In this document: piece by piece, positions 11,021 through 23,015 of the stretch | Position numbering within the stretch: position 1 is the stretch's first letter | Layout of the letters: each line of letters starts with the position of its first letter | Source: Phialophora verrucosa | Lineage: Eukaryota > Ascomycota > Eurotiomycetes > Chaetothyriales > Herpotrichiellaceae | DNA: 64,000 bases | NCBI GenBank assembly: GCA_002099365.1 | Contig: MSED01000015.1 | Location: 1,054,001 to 1,118,000, forward strand | Direction: 5' to 3' | Made by a program: the position numbers and the translations under genes | Notes under the pieces: generated by a model | Databases searched by the model: none | Seen by the model: the letters and a program-made list of their open reading frames with translations, nothing else | What the model was told of the DNA's origin: nothing

Positions 11021-13190
11021 ATGGTTCTCGAGCGTGTAAAGCAACTGGCTCAACAGGTGTCCAACACCGTTGCTCCTCCTCACCCATTTGATCCGCTTAG
11101 TGCGCTAGAGATCGACACCGCGGTCTCTATTCTTCGATCGCAGTATGGGAAGCTATACTACAATGCCGTCACATTGTTCGAGCCTCCCAAGGCTCAAATG
11201 CTGAAATGGCTGGCTGACCCTGATCATACTCCAAGACCAAACCGGGTGGCTGATATTGTTGTCATCACCACCGACGGCAAGGTCTACGACGGCCATGTGG
11301 ACCTCACGGAGCGCAAGGTCATCAAATGGGAGCATACTCCCAACGTCCAGCCTCTCATCACTATGGAAGACCTACAGATTGTCGAACACGTCGTCCGCAA
11401 AGACCCCGGCGTCATCGAGCAATGCGGTCTGATTGGCATTCCTCCCGAGGACATGCACAAGGTCTACTGTGATCCCTGGACGATTGGCTACGACGAGAGG
11501 TTCGGCAACGGCGTCAGACTCCAGCAAGCACTAATGTACTACCGCCCCAACGTTGACGACTCACAATACAGCTACCCCCTGGATTTCTGCCCGATATACG
11601 ACTCCAATCTCCAGAAGATCATCCACATCGACGTCCCCAAGGTCCGTCGGCCGATCAACAAGGCCCCGCCCAACAACTACACCGTCAAGTCGATCGAGGA
11701 AATCGGTGGCTACAGGACTGACCTGAAACCCATCAGCATCACGCAGCCCGAGGGCGTGTCCTTCACGATGAAGAACCGCATCATCGAGTGGCAGAATTGG
11801 TCCGTCCACATCGGCTTCAACTACCGCGAAGGCATCGTCCTCAACAACATCACCTACTTCGACAAAGCGGAGAACAAGGTCCGACCCATCTTCTACCGCC
11901 TCTCACTCGCCGAGATGGTGGTCCCGTACGGAAACCCCGAGCACCCTCACCACCGGAAACATGCCTTCGACCTCGGCGAATACGGCGGCGGCTACATGAC
12001 CAACTCGCTCAGCCTGGGCTGCGACTGCAAAGGCAGCATCCACTACCTGGATTTCGACTTCGTGAACCGAGCCGGCGCGGCCCAGACGATCAAAAACGCC
12101 ATCTGCATCCACGAGGAAGACAACGGCATCCTGTTCAAACACACCGACTTCCGCGACGACTCGGTCATTGTCACCCGCGCCCGCAAGCTCATCATCAGCC
12201 ATATCTTCACCGCCGCCAACTACGAGTACTGCGTGTACTGGATCTTCCACCAAGACGGCACCGTGCAGCTCGAGATCAAGCTCACCGGTATTCTGAACAC
12301 GTACGCCATGAACCCCAACGAGGACACCAAAGGCTGGGGCACCGAGGTCTACCCTGGCGTCAACGCGCACAACCACCAACATCTGTTTTGTCTGCGCGTG
12401 GACCCCAACATCGATGGTCCGAACAATACTGTCTTCCAAGTCGACGCCGCCCAGGGGCCTGGCGAACCGGGCAGCGCCGAGAACTACTACGGCAACGCCT
12501 TCTACGCCAAGAAGACAAAGTACACGAACCCCGTCGAGGCCATGGCCGACTACAACGGCTCGTCCTCCCGGACGTGGGACCTCGCCAACGAGAACAAACT
12601 GAATCCCTACTCGAAGAAACCCGTCTCGTATAAGCTGGTGTCGCGGGAAGTCCCACCCCTACTCCCCAAGGAAGGCTCCCTAGTGTGGAAACGGGCGGGC
12701 TTTTCGCGCCACGCCGTCCACGTCACGCCATGTATGTAACCCCCCATCTCCCTATCTCCACCCCTATCAATATCTCTTCTTCTTGTCGTCTTCTTCTCCT
12801 TCTCTTCCATGGTGTCACAAAAACTAACAAGTCCCGCGCTTACTCACAGACGCGGACTCCCAAATCCATCCCGCAGGACGACACGTGCCCCAGACGTCCG
12901 GCGAACCGTCCATGGGCCTGCCGCAGTGGATCGCCGCCAACCCGAACGCCAAGATCGACAACGAGGATGTCGTCCTCTGGCACACCTTTGGGCTCACCCA
13001 CTTCCCGGCCCCCGAAGACTTCCCCGTCATGCCTGCCGAGCCCATGACCGTGCTGTTGAGACCGCGGAACTTCTTCGTCCGGAACCCCGCCCTGGATGTG
13101 CCGCCCAGCTATGCCCGGACGCCGAGTGAGGTCGCGGCTGGAAAGGCTGGAGGGAGTTGCCACGCCGATAAGACTAGCACGCTCGTCTGA
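11021..13190 (+). CDS. Copper amine oxidase (topaquinone-dependent)
   Basis: This enzyme oxidatively deaminates primary amines to aldehyde, ammonia and H2O2. Exons 11021-12731 and 12850-13190 encode 683 aa, typical for fungal members. The cofactor site is TAANYEYC, with Tyr401 expected to become topaquinone. The copper ligands include the NHQHLF pair, and a further His lies in the C-terminal exon (WHTFGLTHFP). YPLDFCPIYDS belongs to the catalytic core. The 118 bp intron splits a Tyr codon, and splicing gives HVTPYADSQIHPAGRHVPQT. The frame opens upstream at a GTG, but the first ATG is 11021. There is no signal peptide. The C-terminus (STLV) is not a PTS1, so peroxisomal targeting is not supported. 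Confidence 0.95.
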
Positions 13191-14061
13191 ATGGGCGTCT
13201 GGGGTTGCCCTGATTGATCATTGATCCGGAAAGGAGAGGATAGTGGGCCTTGGAAATAGGTCTTGGATTGGATCTTGGTATGCAATATGTTATGCCCATG
13301 TACTCGGTACCTGGCTGGACACTGTGTGGCCATCCATTATATTTATCTAGTGTTATACTCCGTACAGCGTACAGAAAAGCGAACTATTAAGGTTGCAACG
13401 TTCAGGTGGTTCATAAGGGATGAGTGACAGCCCGCCTCACGATGCCGTCCTGCGTGGAACTATATTTGTCCGCCTGGTTGCTATCCCTGTCCTGCTTCCC
13501 GGGAAGCATGCTGGTACCCAGCTGGTGATTCTGCCTATCAGATGACGCATCCCTCCCGCGGCTACAACTCTATGGTACCGCAGTGTATCCACATTCGCAG
13601 ATGCGAGCATCTATCTCGTCCATAACGAGTACCTCATCGCAAGCAATGTGCCATTGACTGCGGCCTGACTGCATGGTGCAGGTAAACGCCGTTGCTGAGA
13701 TAATATTGTCCGCCGCTCGACTTCCTGATGGGTTTTCGGTCAAAAGGGGACCCGATGCCAGTTTGACCTAGAGTATCCGTGAATGTTGCGTAGGCATTCT
13801 GTGGTGGTAGGGGTGCCTTCGAATTCAATCCTTGCTGCGGCCTTGTCGTCTCCTGCACAGCTTCAGCCGGCAGGAAAGCCTCAGTGTAGGCAAGAAGATG
13901 ATTTTCCCGTGCTGCACTGCTTCTTCAAAAGGAGTGTTCTGCCGGTCCAGCTGATCTATCTGCCTCGTTGAGATTTGAATGCTCGTGAAAGCTACCACCT
14001 TGCGCTTGCTTTCCTCCCGGTAAGGTGTGGGTTTTCTGTTTTCCGCTTTAGTCCTCAGTTC
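13191..14061. other. Intergenic region between convergent genes
   Basis: No conserved frame is recognised. A TACTCCGTAC copy of the recurrent motif lies at 13356-13365. The end of the amine oxidase transcript and of the Hsv2 transcript should lie here. Confidence 0.5.
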
Positions 14062-15438
14062 TCAGCTGCCTAAATACTTCCTCCATCCGTCGCGCCAGAT
14101 ACTCCTTTGCCCCTCGTCCGTCACGCCCGGTCGCTCGCCGATTCTGAATCTCTCCCATCTCGCATCCCTTCCCGTGCCTACACAGATAAGCGTGGAGTTG
14201 TCGATCCAACCTAGAATGCCTTTTTGGGGCCGACTCGGTAACGAACCCAGTGCGGGAAGATATGAGATAGTGGAGTTATTGAGCCCACCGCTTTCATCAC
14301 CCATTTCGAAATGCGTCGACGCGAAGGAGTAGATGTCTGAGAAGACGCGGGGGAGGAGCGGGATTTTGGAGAGGAACCCCCATTTCTGGTTCGTGGGAGC
14401 TTCGTCTTCGTTGTTAGCGACTTGCGGAGATTGAGAGCGGCGACGCTGTGACGAAGGGCTAAGTGGGCTGGTGGGCTGGGACTGTGCGGAAGCGGTGGGC
14501 GGAAGGTCGAAGACATGTAAGGTTGACTTGTCGGATGTGACGGCTAGCATGCTGCAGTTGGGTGAGATGGCAATGCTGAAAACGTATGCCGGGTCAACGC
14601 CACGACGTAGTTCTGCAATCTTTGTGCAGTTTACGGTTGAGAAGACGCGGATCAACGTGCCTGTTTCGCTTGCAGTAGCCAGTAACTTGCCATCGCTGCT
14701 GAGCTCCATGGCTCGGAGGGCAGAGGTGTGTGCTGGGATGATGCTGACGTTCCCGGACACCAGTTCAACAAGCTGTACTTTACCCGGTGAACGACCCGGG
14801 AAGGCCACGACTCTGGTACCCAAACAGCATAGTCCTAGCGGATTGTCGGCGGTCTCGAACCCAGCCGTTCTCTCGGGCGGGGAGGAGAATTTGTAGAGGT
14901 GGATGCTGTTTTGGATGGCAATAGCGATCCAGGATTTAGTGAGACGGACTCGTAGGACGGCCGTCTTTTGTTCGAGGGTGATGGCGACCTTCTGTTTGGC
15001 ATCGTCCCATATCATGACCTGCCAATATGCATCAGTGTCTTGCTCTTCGCCTGTTGGTTCTGCCTATACTTTTGTCTGGGGCCATCTTGGATTCTTGCCT
15101 CCTCCTACCAGTGCCAAATAGTTGTATCGCCCGAGCATCTCCGCTGTTCCGATCCCCGCATTAAGGTCTGTACTCGTCTTAGACTCTCGACGTCGCATGG
15201 ATTCCCGTGGGAGGAGTGGTACCTCTTGAAGCTTTGAGCTCGCATGGGTCTGAGTTGAACACTGGATCAAACATCAACAGTTGGGAAGGTGCCAACACGC
15301 AATCGAAATAAGGCTTGCTCTAGACATACCACAGAAGCCTGTGTCGAGGCCGACGGCGAAACAGCTGGCATCGCTGTTGAACGAGGCAGAAAGGGCGACG
15401 GGTCCCGAGGACTCATCGATGATCGGGCGGGTGTTCAT
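14062..15438 (-). CDS. HSV2: PROPPIN family phosphoinositide-binding protein, Hsv2/WIPI3-4 type
   Basis: This is a seven-bladed beta-propeller that binds PI3P and PI(3,5)P2 and acts in autophagy and endosome/vacuole membranes. Exons 15438-15330, 15261-15223, 15167-15070 and 15018-14062 give 400 aa. The order NYLALVGGGKNP, PQTKVMIWDD, VLRVRL, LLATASETGTLIRVF, LRRGVD is diagnostic; the L/FRRG lipid-binding motif lies near residues 219-222. A Ser/Pro/Gln-rich insertion between blades precedes the last blade. All three introns are needed to join NSDPCELKASR to DLNAGIGTAEMLGRY and then to VMIWDD, and all phases agree. The Hsv2/WIPI4-like subfamily is favoured over Atg18 by the DLNAGIG and GGGKNP blocks. 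Confidence 0.9.
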
Positions 15439-16043
15439 CTTGTAGCTCGGTCTGTGCCCTCGGAGCCGATATACGCATGGTGCTAAGGATAACCGAGACT
15501 CATCTTCCGTCCAAGGAAGCTTGAATGAGATTCACACAAAGTCCATGTTGTCTGCTGTCCCAAGATGACGCAGGCCGCCGCCTAGAATCACCAGCCCCAA
15601 GATGGGCACTAGTAGGGGTGGGTTAGGGCCCCGGAGCCTGTGTCCGTCGGCTTAGGCTTGGCTTGGTCGCGCCTAAAGTTACTTTGTAGCCGGGCCAAAC
15701 AGCTTGCTCCGTCTATCGAGCTCCCAAGCTCCACTGGCTGGTGGACAGAATTCCCATGCTGATTGAGTGCCGGTCAGCTGGGGGACATTTGGCAACGGCC
15801 AATTGTCTGTTGCTTTGTGGTGGCTGTGCCATCCGCAACCATCCAGCACCACCAGCATTCTTCCTCCTGATTTGAAAGCGTCATAATTTTGCCCACGCGA
15901 CACCAGTGGCTGGTGATCAAATACCCAAGAGATTCTCTTTCACACCCTCCCGCACTACCAACGCAGCGGCTGGCACGGTGTTATTCAACATGAGGTGACG
16001 GTGAATCAATCCTGGACAGACAGATATTCTGTCCAAGCCAACC
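15439..16043. promoter_or_regulatory. Divergent upstream region of Hsv2 and inositol 5-phosphatase
   Basis: About 605 bp separate the two start codons. No coding signal is seen. GC-rich stretches around 15600-15660 carry repeated CTTAGGCTTGG/CCTAAAG-like words. No known binding site was identified. Confidence 0.45.
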
Positions 16044-19000
16044 ATGAGCTCGAAACCGAGTGAAGAGGGTTATCTATCTCCGAAGCCATGGAAAGCTGGA
16101 GATCCTTGGGGCTCGGGTACGAAGCTGCCAGGTGCTTATCCGCCATCTCCCGAAGTACAATCCCAGGAAGCCAGTCACTCAGCGCCTCAGTCACTCTCGG
16201 CTGCCGTTAGAGCCCGCAAGTCGGAGTATATTCGAAAGAAAACAATGAGAATCAAGGTTGGCACCTGGAACGTCGCCGCGATCAATGGCACGGAGAAGGA
16301 CTTGGGAGCATGGTTCGTGCGTGGACACGGCATCAACGGGCTTTCCCAACACTTATCGGGGCTCTCGACCGAGGAGTCCAACGGCAGTGATGACGATTCC
16401 GACAGTGACACCGACAATATTGAGTCCGTTGAATCGCAAGAAGCGCGAGTTGCGCGCACCAGGAGAGGCGTCACTGTACCTGTGAACGATAGCCCGGGAG
16501 AGGCCCATCATGAGCAGATCGACCTTTACGTTCTCGGCCTACAGGAGGTCATTGACGTGACATCCATGACCGAGGCCATCAAACCTTACACCGATCCAAA
16601 CCCAGCTAAGAAGTGGAAGAAGTCTCTAAGGCGTGCTCTACCCAAAGGCTATAAGAAAATTGCAAATGAACAGCTTTTTGGCCTACTCATCCTCATCTTT
16701 GCTTCTCCAGAGCTGGCCCCAAGCATCAGCGCAGTCAGCGCGACCTCAGTTGGGACCGGTCTGATGGGATATTTTGGTAATAAAGGTGCTGTCGCCGTCA
16801 GGATTGTCGTCGGAGAGGCCACGAAAATGTGCTTCATCAATTGTCATCTGGCTGCTGGAGCAGATGAAGCCGCGTTGGCCCGTCGGATCTGGGATACAAA
16901 CCAGATCATCAGCAGGGTGCGGTTTTCTCCAGTCACAGACGGTGAAGTGGGCGAAACTGGAGAAGAGAAAATCGGGGACGAAGATTTCGCTTTCTGGTTT
17001 GGTGACCTCAACTATCGTCTGGACGACATACCAGGTCAGGACGTCAGAAGATTGTTGCTCCTCCACACTCAGAACGAGTACGATGTCCAGAACAAATCCA
17101 AGCGCAAGATCGATAGTGAGCTAGGATACCTAACAGCTGCGTCGAACGACTCACTGCCAGCTCCCCATCCCCGCTACGAGTATAAGGACGTCGAAAGGCC
17201 TGCATCTGAAAGTGCAGCCGAGCCCCCGTTAGACCCAAAGACCGACCCTGCTTCGCTCCACACCACTCTCCAATCCCTCCTGGTACATGACCAATTGCGC
17301 GCACAGCAGAGGCTGGGGAAGGCTTTTCACGAAGGATGGCGGGAGGGAGAGATAGAATTTTTGCCCACGTACAAATACGACATTGGCAGCGTCGGCATGT
17401 TCGACTCCGGAGAGAAGAAGAGAAGCCCCAGTTGGTGCGACAGGATACTGTTCAGAACTCGCCGAGACATAGAAATATACAAGGAAAAGGCCAAACGTCG
17501 GGAGGAAGCTCGCAAAAAGGACGAAGCCATGAAAGCTAGCGGGATCGACCAGGCTGCCGCTGAGCACGAGGTAATGTTCGACTATGACCCTGATACAGAT
17601 GGGATGGCATATGGCGACGATTGTGACGAATGCGACGAAACCCAAGATGGCCTTCATGACGCAGAGCTTGTACAGTCACATGAAGATTACGGAGACATGA
17701 TTAAAATCGACAGCTACCTCTCACACCAAAGAATACTCTCTTCGGACCACAAGCCGCTGAACGCCGTGTTCACACTCGTCTACGACGCCGTCATCCCCGA
17801 GCTGAAGACGAAGGTGCAGCAGGAGGTTGCCAAACAGCTAGACAAAGCTGAAAATGAAGGTCGGCCATCAATAACATTGGTAGTCGATAGTCACTTTGAA
17901 AGGCAAATACCGAACGCTGACGGTGCGGCAGACATGAATGTCGTCCATTTCGGTGAGGTTCGCTACGGCGTCAAGAAGACAAGGTCCGTCACCATTGCCA
18001 ATACCGGACAGGTCACTACCAGTTTTTCTTTTGTCGATAAGCCCGTCGAGTCGGAAGAAGGCACTCGTGTGGTGCCAAAATGGTTGGAACTCAGCGTGGA
18101 GTCTGGCTCGGTCTATTCGGCGGCAGATACAGAGCACAAAGACACCTACGAGACAGTGTTATCACCCGGTGAAACGACGGTAATTGAACTGACTGTCAAC
18201 ATCACGGATGGCGAGCTGGTACACGACCTCAACGATGGCAATACAGATTTGGAGGATATCCTCGTGCTTAGAGTCGAAAACGGGAGGGACCACTTCATTC
18301 CCGTCAAAGGCGTGTGGCTACCATCAACGTTTTCCCGCACGCTCGATGAGCTAGTGCTGGCACCTGAAGGTGGTGTTCGGCAATGGGCTCGGACTTCCGG
18401 CGACACAGCAACAAAATTAACTTCATTCTCTTCGGCAAAGGTCCACCACTCCGCACCAAAGGAACTATACACTCTTACTGAGATCATCCCGATCTACATT
18501 GAACGATCTATAGCAGAATGGGGAATGCTCCATGAAGGAGAGACGCCGCCGTGGCAGTATGAGAGTGGCGGAGCCTCATGGCCTTTCAGTCGAGAAACAT
18601 GGACGTTCCACGAAGGGGAAGAAAGGTCGGAACTCCTAGCTGGGGTCAGAGAAGCGTTGGATACAGCAGGACGGCTTGATGGAAACTTCGACCCAACTGT
18701 GCCGACCATTGTGCGTCTGGAAGTTCTCGCTGAGACCCTTATCTCCTTCCTCACGTCTCTGAGAGACGGTATAGTGCCCGCCAACACGTGGGCGGAGATT
18801 GAGAAGCAGCTCGCCTCCATGGACAAGGCCAAGGCGCAACCTACCGCGCAGGAAATCCAGGATATGGTCATGGAGGCCTTGTCTCCAAACCCCGTGCATA
18901 GTGTCTCCCTAACTTTCATCACCTTCCTACTGACAAGGAATGTCAACGAGTTGGTGACCAGTTGTACCCCTGCCCCCATATCGGCTACGCCAACCTCGCC

Positions 19001-19361
19001 CACCTCGATGAGCAGGAAGTCCTCCAGGCGATCAAGAGCCTCGACGCTTTCAAGCGACTCGGGACCTCCCGCGTCGATATCGTCCCAAGAGGCGCCGAGC
19101 AAAAGAACTCTGTTCCCGGCACTGCGTCGTCGGCACGCGCGCAGTATATCATCAGCATCTGCTGCAGCTGAGGCGGGCGCCGAGGTGGCAGCTACCATTA
19201 CGGAGCGAAGAAAGAAGTTGGTCAGTGCGTATGTCGACGTGTTTGCACCCATCGTCTTCCGGGCCGAGAATGAGGCAAAGCTGAAAGGCAAGGACAAGAA
19301 GGCGCTTGATGCTCGAAAGAGACGCATCCTCGAAGCATTCTTGAGCGAGAGGCATATTTGA
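16044..19361 (+). CDS. Inositol polyphosphate 5-phosphatase, OCRL/INPP5B type
   Basis: This enzyme removes the 5-phosphate from PI(4,5)P2 and related lipids in endosomal and plasma-membrane traffic. It is a single exon of 1105 aa. The catalytic domain starts at IKVGTWNVAAINGT (about 70) and contains FGNKGAVAVRI, INCHLAAGADEA, WFGDLNYRLD (about 317), PSWCDRILFRT (about 461) and SDHKPLNAVF (about 565). A long acidic Ser/Asp insert splits the early catalytic domain. After it comes an ASH-like beta domain (VHFGEVRYGVKKTRSVTIAN), and then a RhoGAP-like helical region including LRDGIVPANTWAEI. The tail is Ser/Arg-rich. This catalytic-ASH-RhoGAP order defines the OCRL subgroup. Confidence 0.93.
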   Translation: MSSKPSEEGYLSPKPWKAGDPWGSGTKLPGAYPPSPEVQSQEASHSAPQSLSAAVRARKSEYIRKKTMRIKVGTWNVAAINGTEKDLGAWFVRGHGINGLSQHLSGLSTEESNGSDDDSDSDTDNIESVESQEARVARTRRGVTVPVNDSPGEAHHEQIDLYVLGLQEVIDVTSMTEAIKPYTDPNPAKKWKKSLRRALPKGYKKIANEQLFGLLILIFASPELAPSISAVSATSVGTGLMGYFGNKGAVAVRIVVGEATKMCFINCHLAAGADEAALARRIWDTNQIISRVRFSPVTDGEVGETGEEKIGDEDFAFWFGDLNYRLDDIPGQDVRRLLLLHTQNEYDVQNKSKRKIDSELGYLTAASNDSLPAPHPRYEYKDVERPASESAAEPPLDPKTDPASLHTTLQSLLVHDQLRAQQRLGKAFHEGWREGEIEFLPTYKYDIGSVGMFDSGEKKRSPSWCDRILFRTRRDIEIYKEKAKRREEARKKDEAMKASGIDQAAAEHEVMFDYDPDTDGMAYGDDCDECDETQDGLHDAELVQSHEDYGDMIKIDSYLSHQRILSSDHKPLNAVFTLVYDAVIPELKTKVQQEVAKQLDKAENEGRPSITLVVDSHFERQIPNADGAADMNVVHFGEVRYGVKKTRSVTIANTGQVTTSFSFVDKPVESEEGTRVVPKWLELSVESGSVYSAADTEHKDTYETVLSPGETTVIELTVNITDGELVHDLNDGNTDLEDILVLRVENGRDHFIPVKGVWLPSTFSRTLDELVLAPEGGVRQWARTSGDTATKLTSFSSAKVHHSAPKELYTLTEIIPIYIERSIAEWGMLHEGETPPWQYESGGASWPFSRETWTFHEGEERSELLAGVREALDTAGRLDGNFDPTVPTIVRLEVLAETLISFLTSLRDGIVPANTWAEIEKQLASMDKAKAQPTAQEIQDMVMEALSPNPVHSVSLTFITFLLTRNVNELVTSCTPAPISATPTSPTSMSRKSSRRSRASTLSSDSGPPASISSQEAPSKRTLFPALRRRHARSISSASAAAEAGAEVAATITERRKKLVSAYVDVFAPIVFRAENEAKLKGKDKKALDARKRRILEAFLSERHI

Positions 19362-20166
19362 CAATCCGTACCTTTGTTTTGAATAGACAAGTTCTTACGT
19401 GTCACCGTTTCTCAGTACGGAGCCAACCTGACTTTGCACGTTCAATCCTTGGTGTGGTTCAGGAGAGTTCTCTTCGCGCCCTCTCCTCGGCACAGAAAGC
19501 GACAAAGACAATGTCAACTCCAAAGATCATGAGTTTGCCGGTGTGGATAGCGCATTTTCGGTTTCCACCACCGACTCTCCGGGGACATGATAGGTGGCAG
19601 GAGGGATGGGGGTGGGAAGGGGGTAACTCGCTGCCACTCTTTTCGTCTATTGCCCATCTGAGTGATCAGTACTCACCACATCTGACCTCCGCCGCATGGA
19701 AAGACTATACATCAGCAATTACGAACACCTATCACCTGTGAGCTGGGTATTAGGGCAAGGAAGAGTCTGAAAACTTATTTTGAACTTGTATCGCAGAGGA
19801 ACCATGTGTAGCGAGCCAGCTCAACAGTGAGGAACAGACTCCGACGGTTATTGACAGGCATGGCTGTTGCGGCCATGGATTGCAGCTGGTGGAGATCTGG
19901 TCTCGGACTGAAGTATTGCTGGGAGCCCAAGTCAGCGTTCATTCGCCCGCTCTTCAGAATTCCCTCGGTCGACTTGAACTCTATGCTGACATATCGACCA
20001 CGTCCACCGAGTAGACCTCTCCCATATCGCGCTCGAGATTCTCATCCACATTCTGCTCTCTGCTGCTCTCAGGTTGACTCTTCCGGATACTTGGTCAATA
20101 CCAGCGTCCAAGAAGCGATAATTGAGTGCCCTGTGACAAGTCAATAATCCTTGCAAGGTACTAGCA
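19362..20166. other. Intergenic region upstream of C2H2 regulator
   Basis: No conserved coding frame is seen. It presumably holds the 5-phosphatase 3' UTR and the regulator's promoter. Confidence 0.5.
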
Positions 20167-22510
20167 ATGGAACCTCTCCATTGTCCAATCTGCAAGAGCA
20201 CTTTCAGCCGCAAGGAGCATCTGAGACGTCATATGAGTATCCGTAAGTTTTGCTCAATTGACTCCGATCAGTCCCTCTTCATAGCAGGCATAGTCGTCAC
20301 GCTGACTGACGAATATAAGATTCTAACCGCCGTCAGTTTGTATGCGAAGGATGTGGCAAGAGTTTCAACCGAAGGTAATGGCCACGCTTCGCTGCCCCAT
20401 ATTCGACAGGATCGTCATGAAATCAAGGACTGATATGACTGCCGGTCATCAGAGACATCCTTCGTCGTCACGTCAGTGTTTGTACACTGTCCAACAATGA
20501 CAGCGCTTTGTCTAAACGCGTCCCACGCAAAAGCCCGGGTCAGGTCTCTGGCCCGGAACGCCCGCATGAGCTCGAGGACTCTCTCCCTGAGGACATTGGT
20601 CTTTCTCCTCCGCCATCTTGGGACCATTTGATCTGCCAAATGGAAACCAATTCCTATCAGGAATCCGTTCGCTGTGGTGCATCTCAGTCACTTGCCATTT
20701 TTGCCCGGGTTATATCAACCTTTGACATCACCGGAATCTTTGATCCAGACTTCATGCTACCTGCGCCAGTTTCGCCCCGAGAACCGAACCTTTATCACGC
20801 ACAGGAAAGTCGAACGTCCACCTGGGGTCTCCCTAGCTCCGTCACATTGATGGACTCTAGCGTTGCCACGGTCGTGTGCGTCTCGCCTCGAAGCTCTGCT
20901 TGTGACGATCAAGCTCCTCCCTTCGCCGACCAGTCATGTGGACTGAATTGCAGGAGCCCCGAGCTCGCAATGCCACGGCCGACCCAGCCCTTGATGGAGT
21001 CTAGCGAGCCCTGGCTTCTTTCGCGTGAACATTCATCGTTTCCAGAGCCTGACGATTGCTTGTGGGTCAGCAACGAGATAGTAACGAGGCTGAGGGATGG
21101 AATATCTCAGAAGCCCTTATCGCAGTCTACATACCCACGCCGATGGAGTTCTTCGCTCCAAAATGATTGTTTTGCTTTGTTTGGACCGAGCAGCCTAAAG
21201 AAATTCACGGAAGAATACTGGAACACATGGTACATCCACTGGCCGGTCATACATAAAACGACATTCCGCATCTCGACTGCACCGGCCGCTCTTGTCGCTG
21301 CCATGGTACTCCTTGGCGCCAGTTATTCTCCACATGCCACTACGAGAGAGCGTGCCCGTTATTGGGCCGACGCTGTCGAAAAGCTGGTGTTCGGAGACGA
21401 ATATTTCGGCAGTGCCACTGTCTTCTCCGCCTTGAATGCGGCGTGTTTAGAAAGACGCCTGCGAGCGCTGCAAGCTGGGCACGCTATGTGCATCTATCAG
21501 ACATTTGAGGGAAACACCATGGCAAAACGAAGAGCAAGACGGTGCCGATTCAATGAAGTTGTTGCTGTAAGTTGTGCCGATCCATAAGTTCTGCGCTAAT
21601 ATGTCGTGAGATGGCGCGTGAACTCGGTTTCCAGAATGGTCGACACGAAAATCTCGACGACGTCACAAGGGACACATTCAGTTGGCAGGAGTTCATCTTG
21701 AAAGAAGAGCTCGTTCGGTATGAAATTCTGCAGTCATCGTCCAGACCGACGACAGGGGCTGAGTGTTGACTCCAGAACTCTCGTGTATATGATTGTGCTT
21801 GACAGCGCCTTTGTCATCCTTTACAACACGATTCCCAGGGTGATGGTCTCAGAGATACAGACAGACCTCGTCTGCCCCGAAGCCTGTTTTCAGGCGACCA
21901 CCGAGTCCGAATGTCTCCGCCATCTCCTTGCCTGGATGTCACACCCATTGTGGAAAGGACGGCGCATGTCCATTGCTGGCGCATTCAAAATTTTGAGCGG
22001 AGCCGACCTTGACTTTCATACACAGCAAATGTTCGCACAATTCGGCGATTTAAATCTATATGTGCTCACATCTGGTATGCTCGGTTGACCTTCAATGAGA
22101 TGCCCTTGTGAGCGCTGCTAATTATGGAGTCAGCATTTCACTCGACGGTCTTCTACATCAGAAATTCTATTCTGCCATTTGAGCAGACACGGTCTGTCGC
22201 AAATTTCTCACGCAACTGGAGGAGAATATGGACGCTGCGTGAGTTATTGAGATTTCGAGAAGCTTTTGGAACGCCTGCTCAAGCCACGGGAAATGATGCT
22301 GCGGGAATGGAGAGGTGGAGACAGACTGGCTTCATGAAAGAGGCCTTACAATTCTGGCTCCTCGGACAGGTCATGTTCGAAAGCAAGAAACCCGGCCAAC
22401 TTGATGAAAGTCCGAAAGTCGGCGACAACGATGCTCCCATTCAATTCGACCAGCCATGTATGAGTGATCTCAAACTATATCTCAGGATATTTGACAGAAC
22501 CTTGACCTGA
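20167..22510 (+). CDS. C2H2 zinc-finger transcription factor with fungal-specific TF domain
   Basis: This is a nuclear regulator with six exons: 20167-20242, 20320-20374, 20453-21566, 21611-21717, 21776-22074 and 22134-22510, giving 675 aa. Two N-terminal C2H2 fingers, CPICKSTFSRKEHLRRH and CEGCGKSFNRRDILRRH, are each assembled across introns, which supports the first two introns. The middle is Ser/Pro-rich. From about residue 260 comes the fungal transcription-factor (Fungal_trans-like) region: WNTWYIHWPVIHKTTF, ALQAGHAMCIYQTFEG, YMIVLDSAFVILYNTIPR. The intron at 21567-21610 uses a GAG acceptor and is the least certain. The neighbouring PRISE reductase is on the opposite strand, ending towards this gene, and could be a target; this is inference only. 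Confidence 0.85.
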
Positions 22511-23015
22511 AAATGAGAGCGCATCTCCGGGGAAAAGGTCATTGAAGATACTGCGGCTCCACTGAGCAACCCCATAGCATGCGACAATTCGAGCCACACA
22601 CATATAGCGCTCTTGCTGACTCACAGGACCTCATTGCCACAACGTGCTTTCCTGTCGATGGAGAGTGTGGAGGTTAGTGATGGGGGTCAACGTAGTATTT
22701 GAAAAGGGGAAGAGTGCAGGGCATAAAATGAAACTCGGTTGAAAGACAGCCAGCCAGACAGCCATGCTTCCGCATTCTTCAAACAGTTTTGATACAAGCA
22801 ACCGATACTGTAGTGATGACAGCGTCCCGAGGTTGATCGTGTGTAACACCGATACTGCATTTTGCATTCAAGGTACAGATTCAGGTCTTGGGCTAGGATG
22901 AACATTGACAATGCTAATTTCCAAAATATCCCATTTCTCGTGTCAAGAATTTCTTCAAGCATGCCTGAGCACATCCAGGGGTACTATGCGGAGGCTCTTC
23001 AATAAGTTCTTCTGC
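22511..23015. other. Intergenic region between convergent genes
   Basis: It lies between the stop codons of the C2H2 regulator and the PRISE-like reductase. No conserved protein is recognised in the short frames here. Confidence 0.5.

Noticed and set aside
11788..12633. 281-codon open frame inside the amine oxidase gene
   Set aside because: Its Arg/Pro-rich composition is a shifted-frame shadow of the well-conserved amine oxidase exon.
12360..12656. Cys/Arg/Ser-rich antisense frame resembling a small secreted protein
   Set aside because: It is the complement of the amine oxidase C-terminal region and has no signal peptide.
15610..15620. TTAGGG telomere-like word
   Set aside because: Only one copy is present, so there is no telomeric array.
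18494..19405. 303-codon antisense frame over the inositol 5-phosphatase
   Set aside because: It has no recognisable domain and overlaps the conserved RhoGAP-like end of the sense gene.
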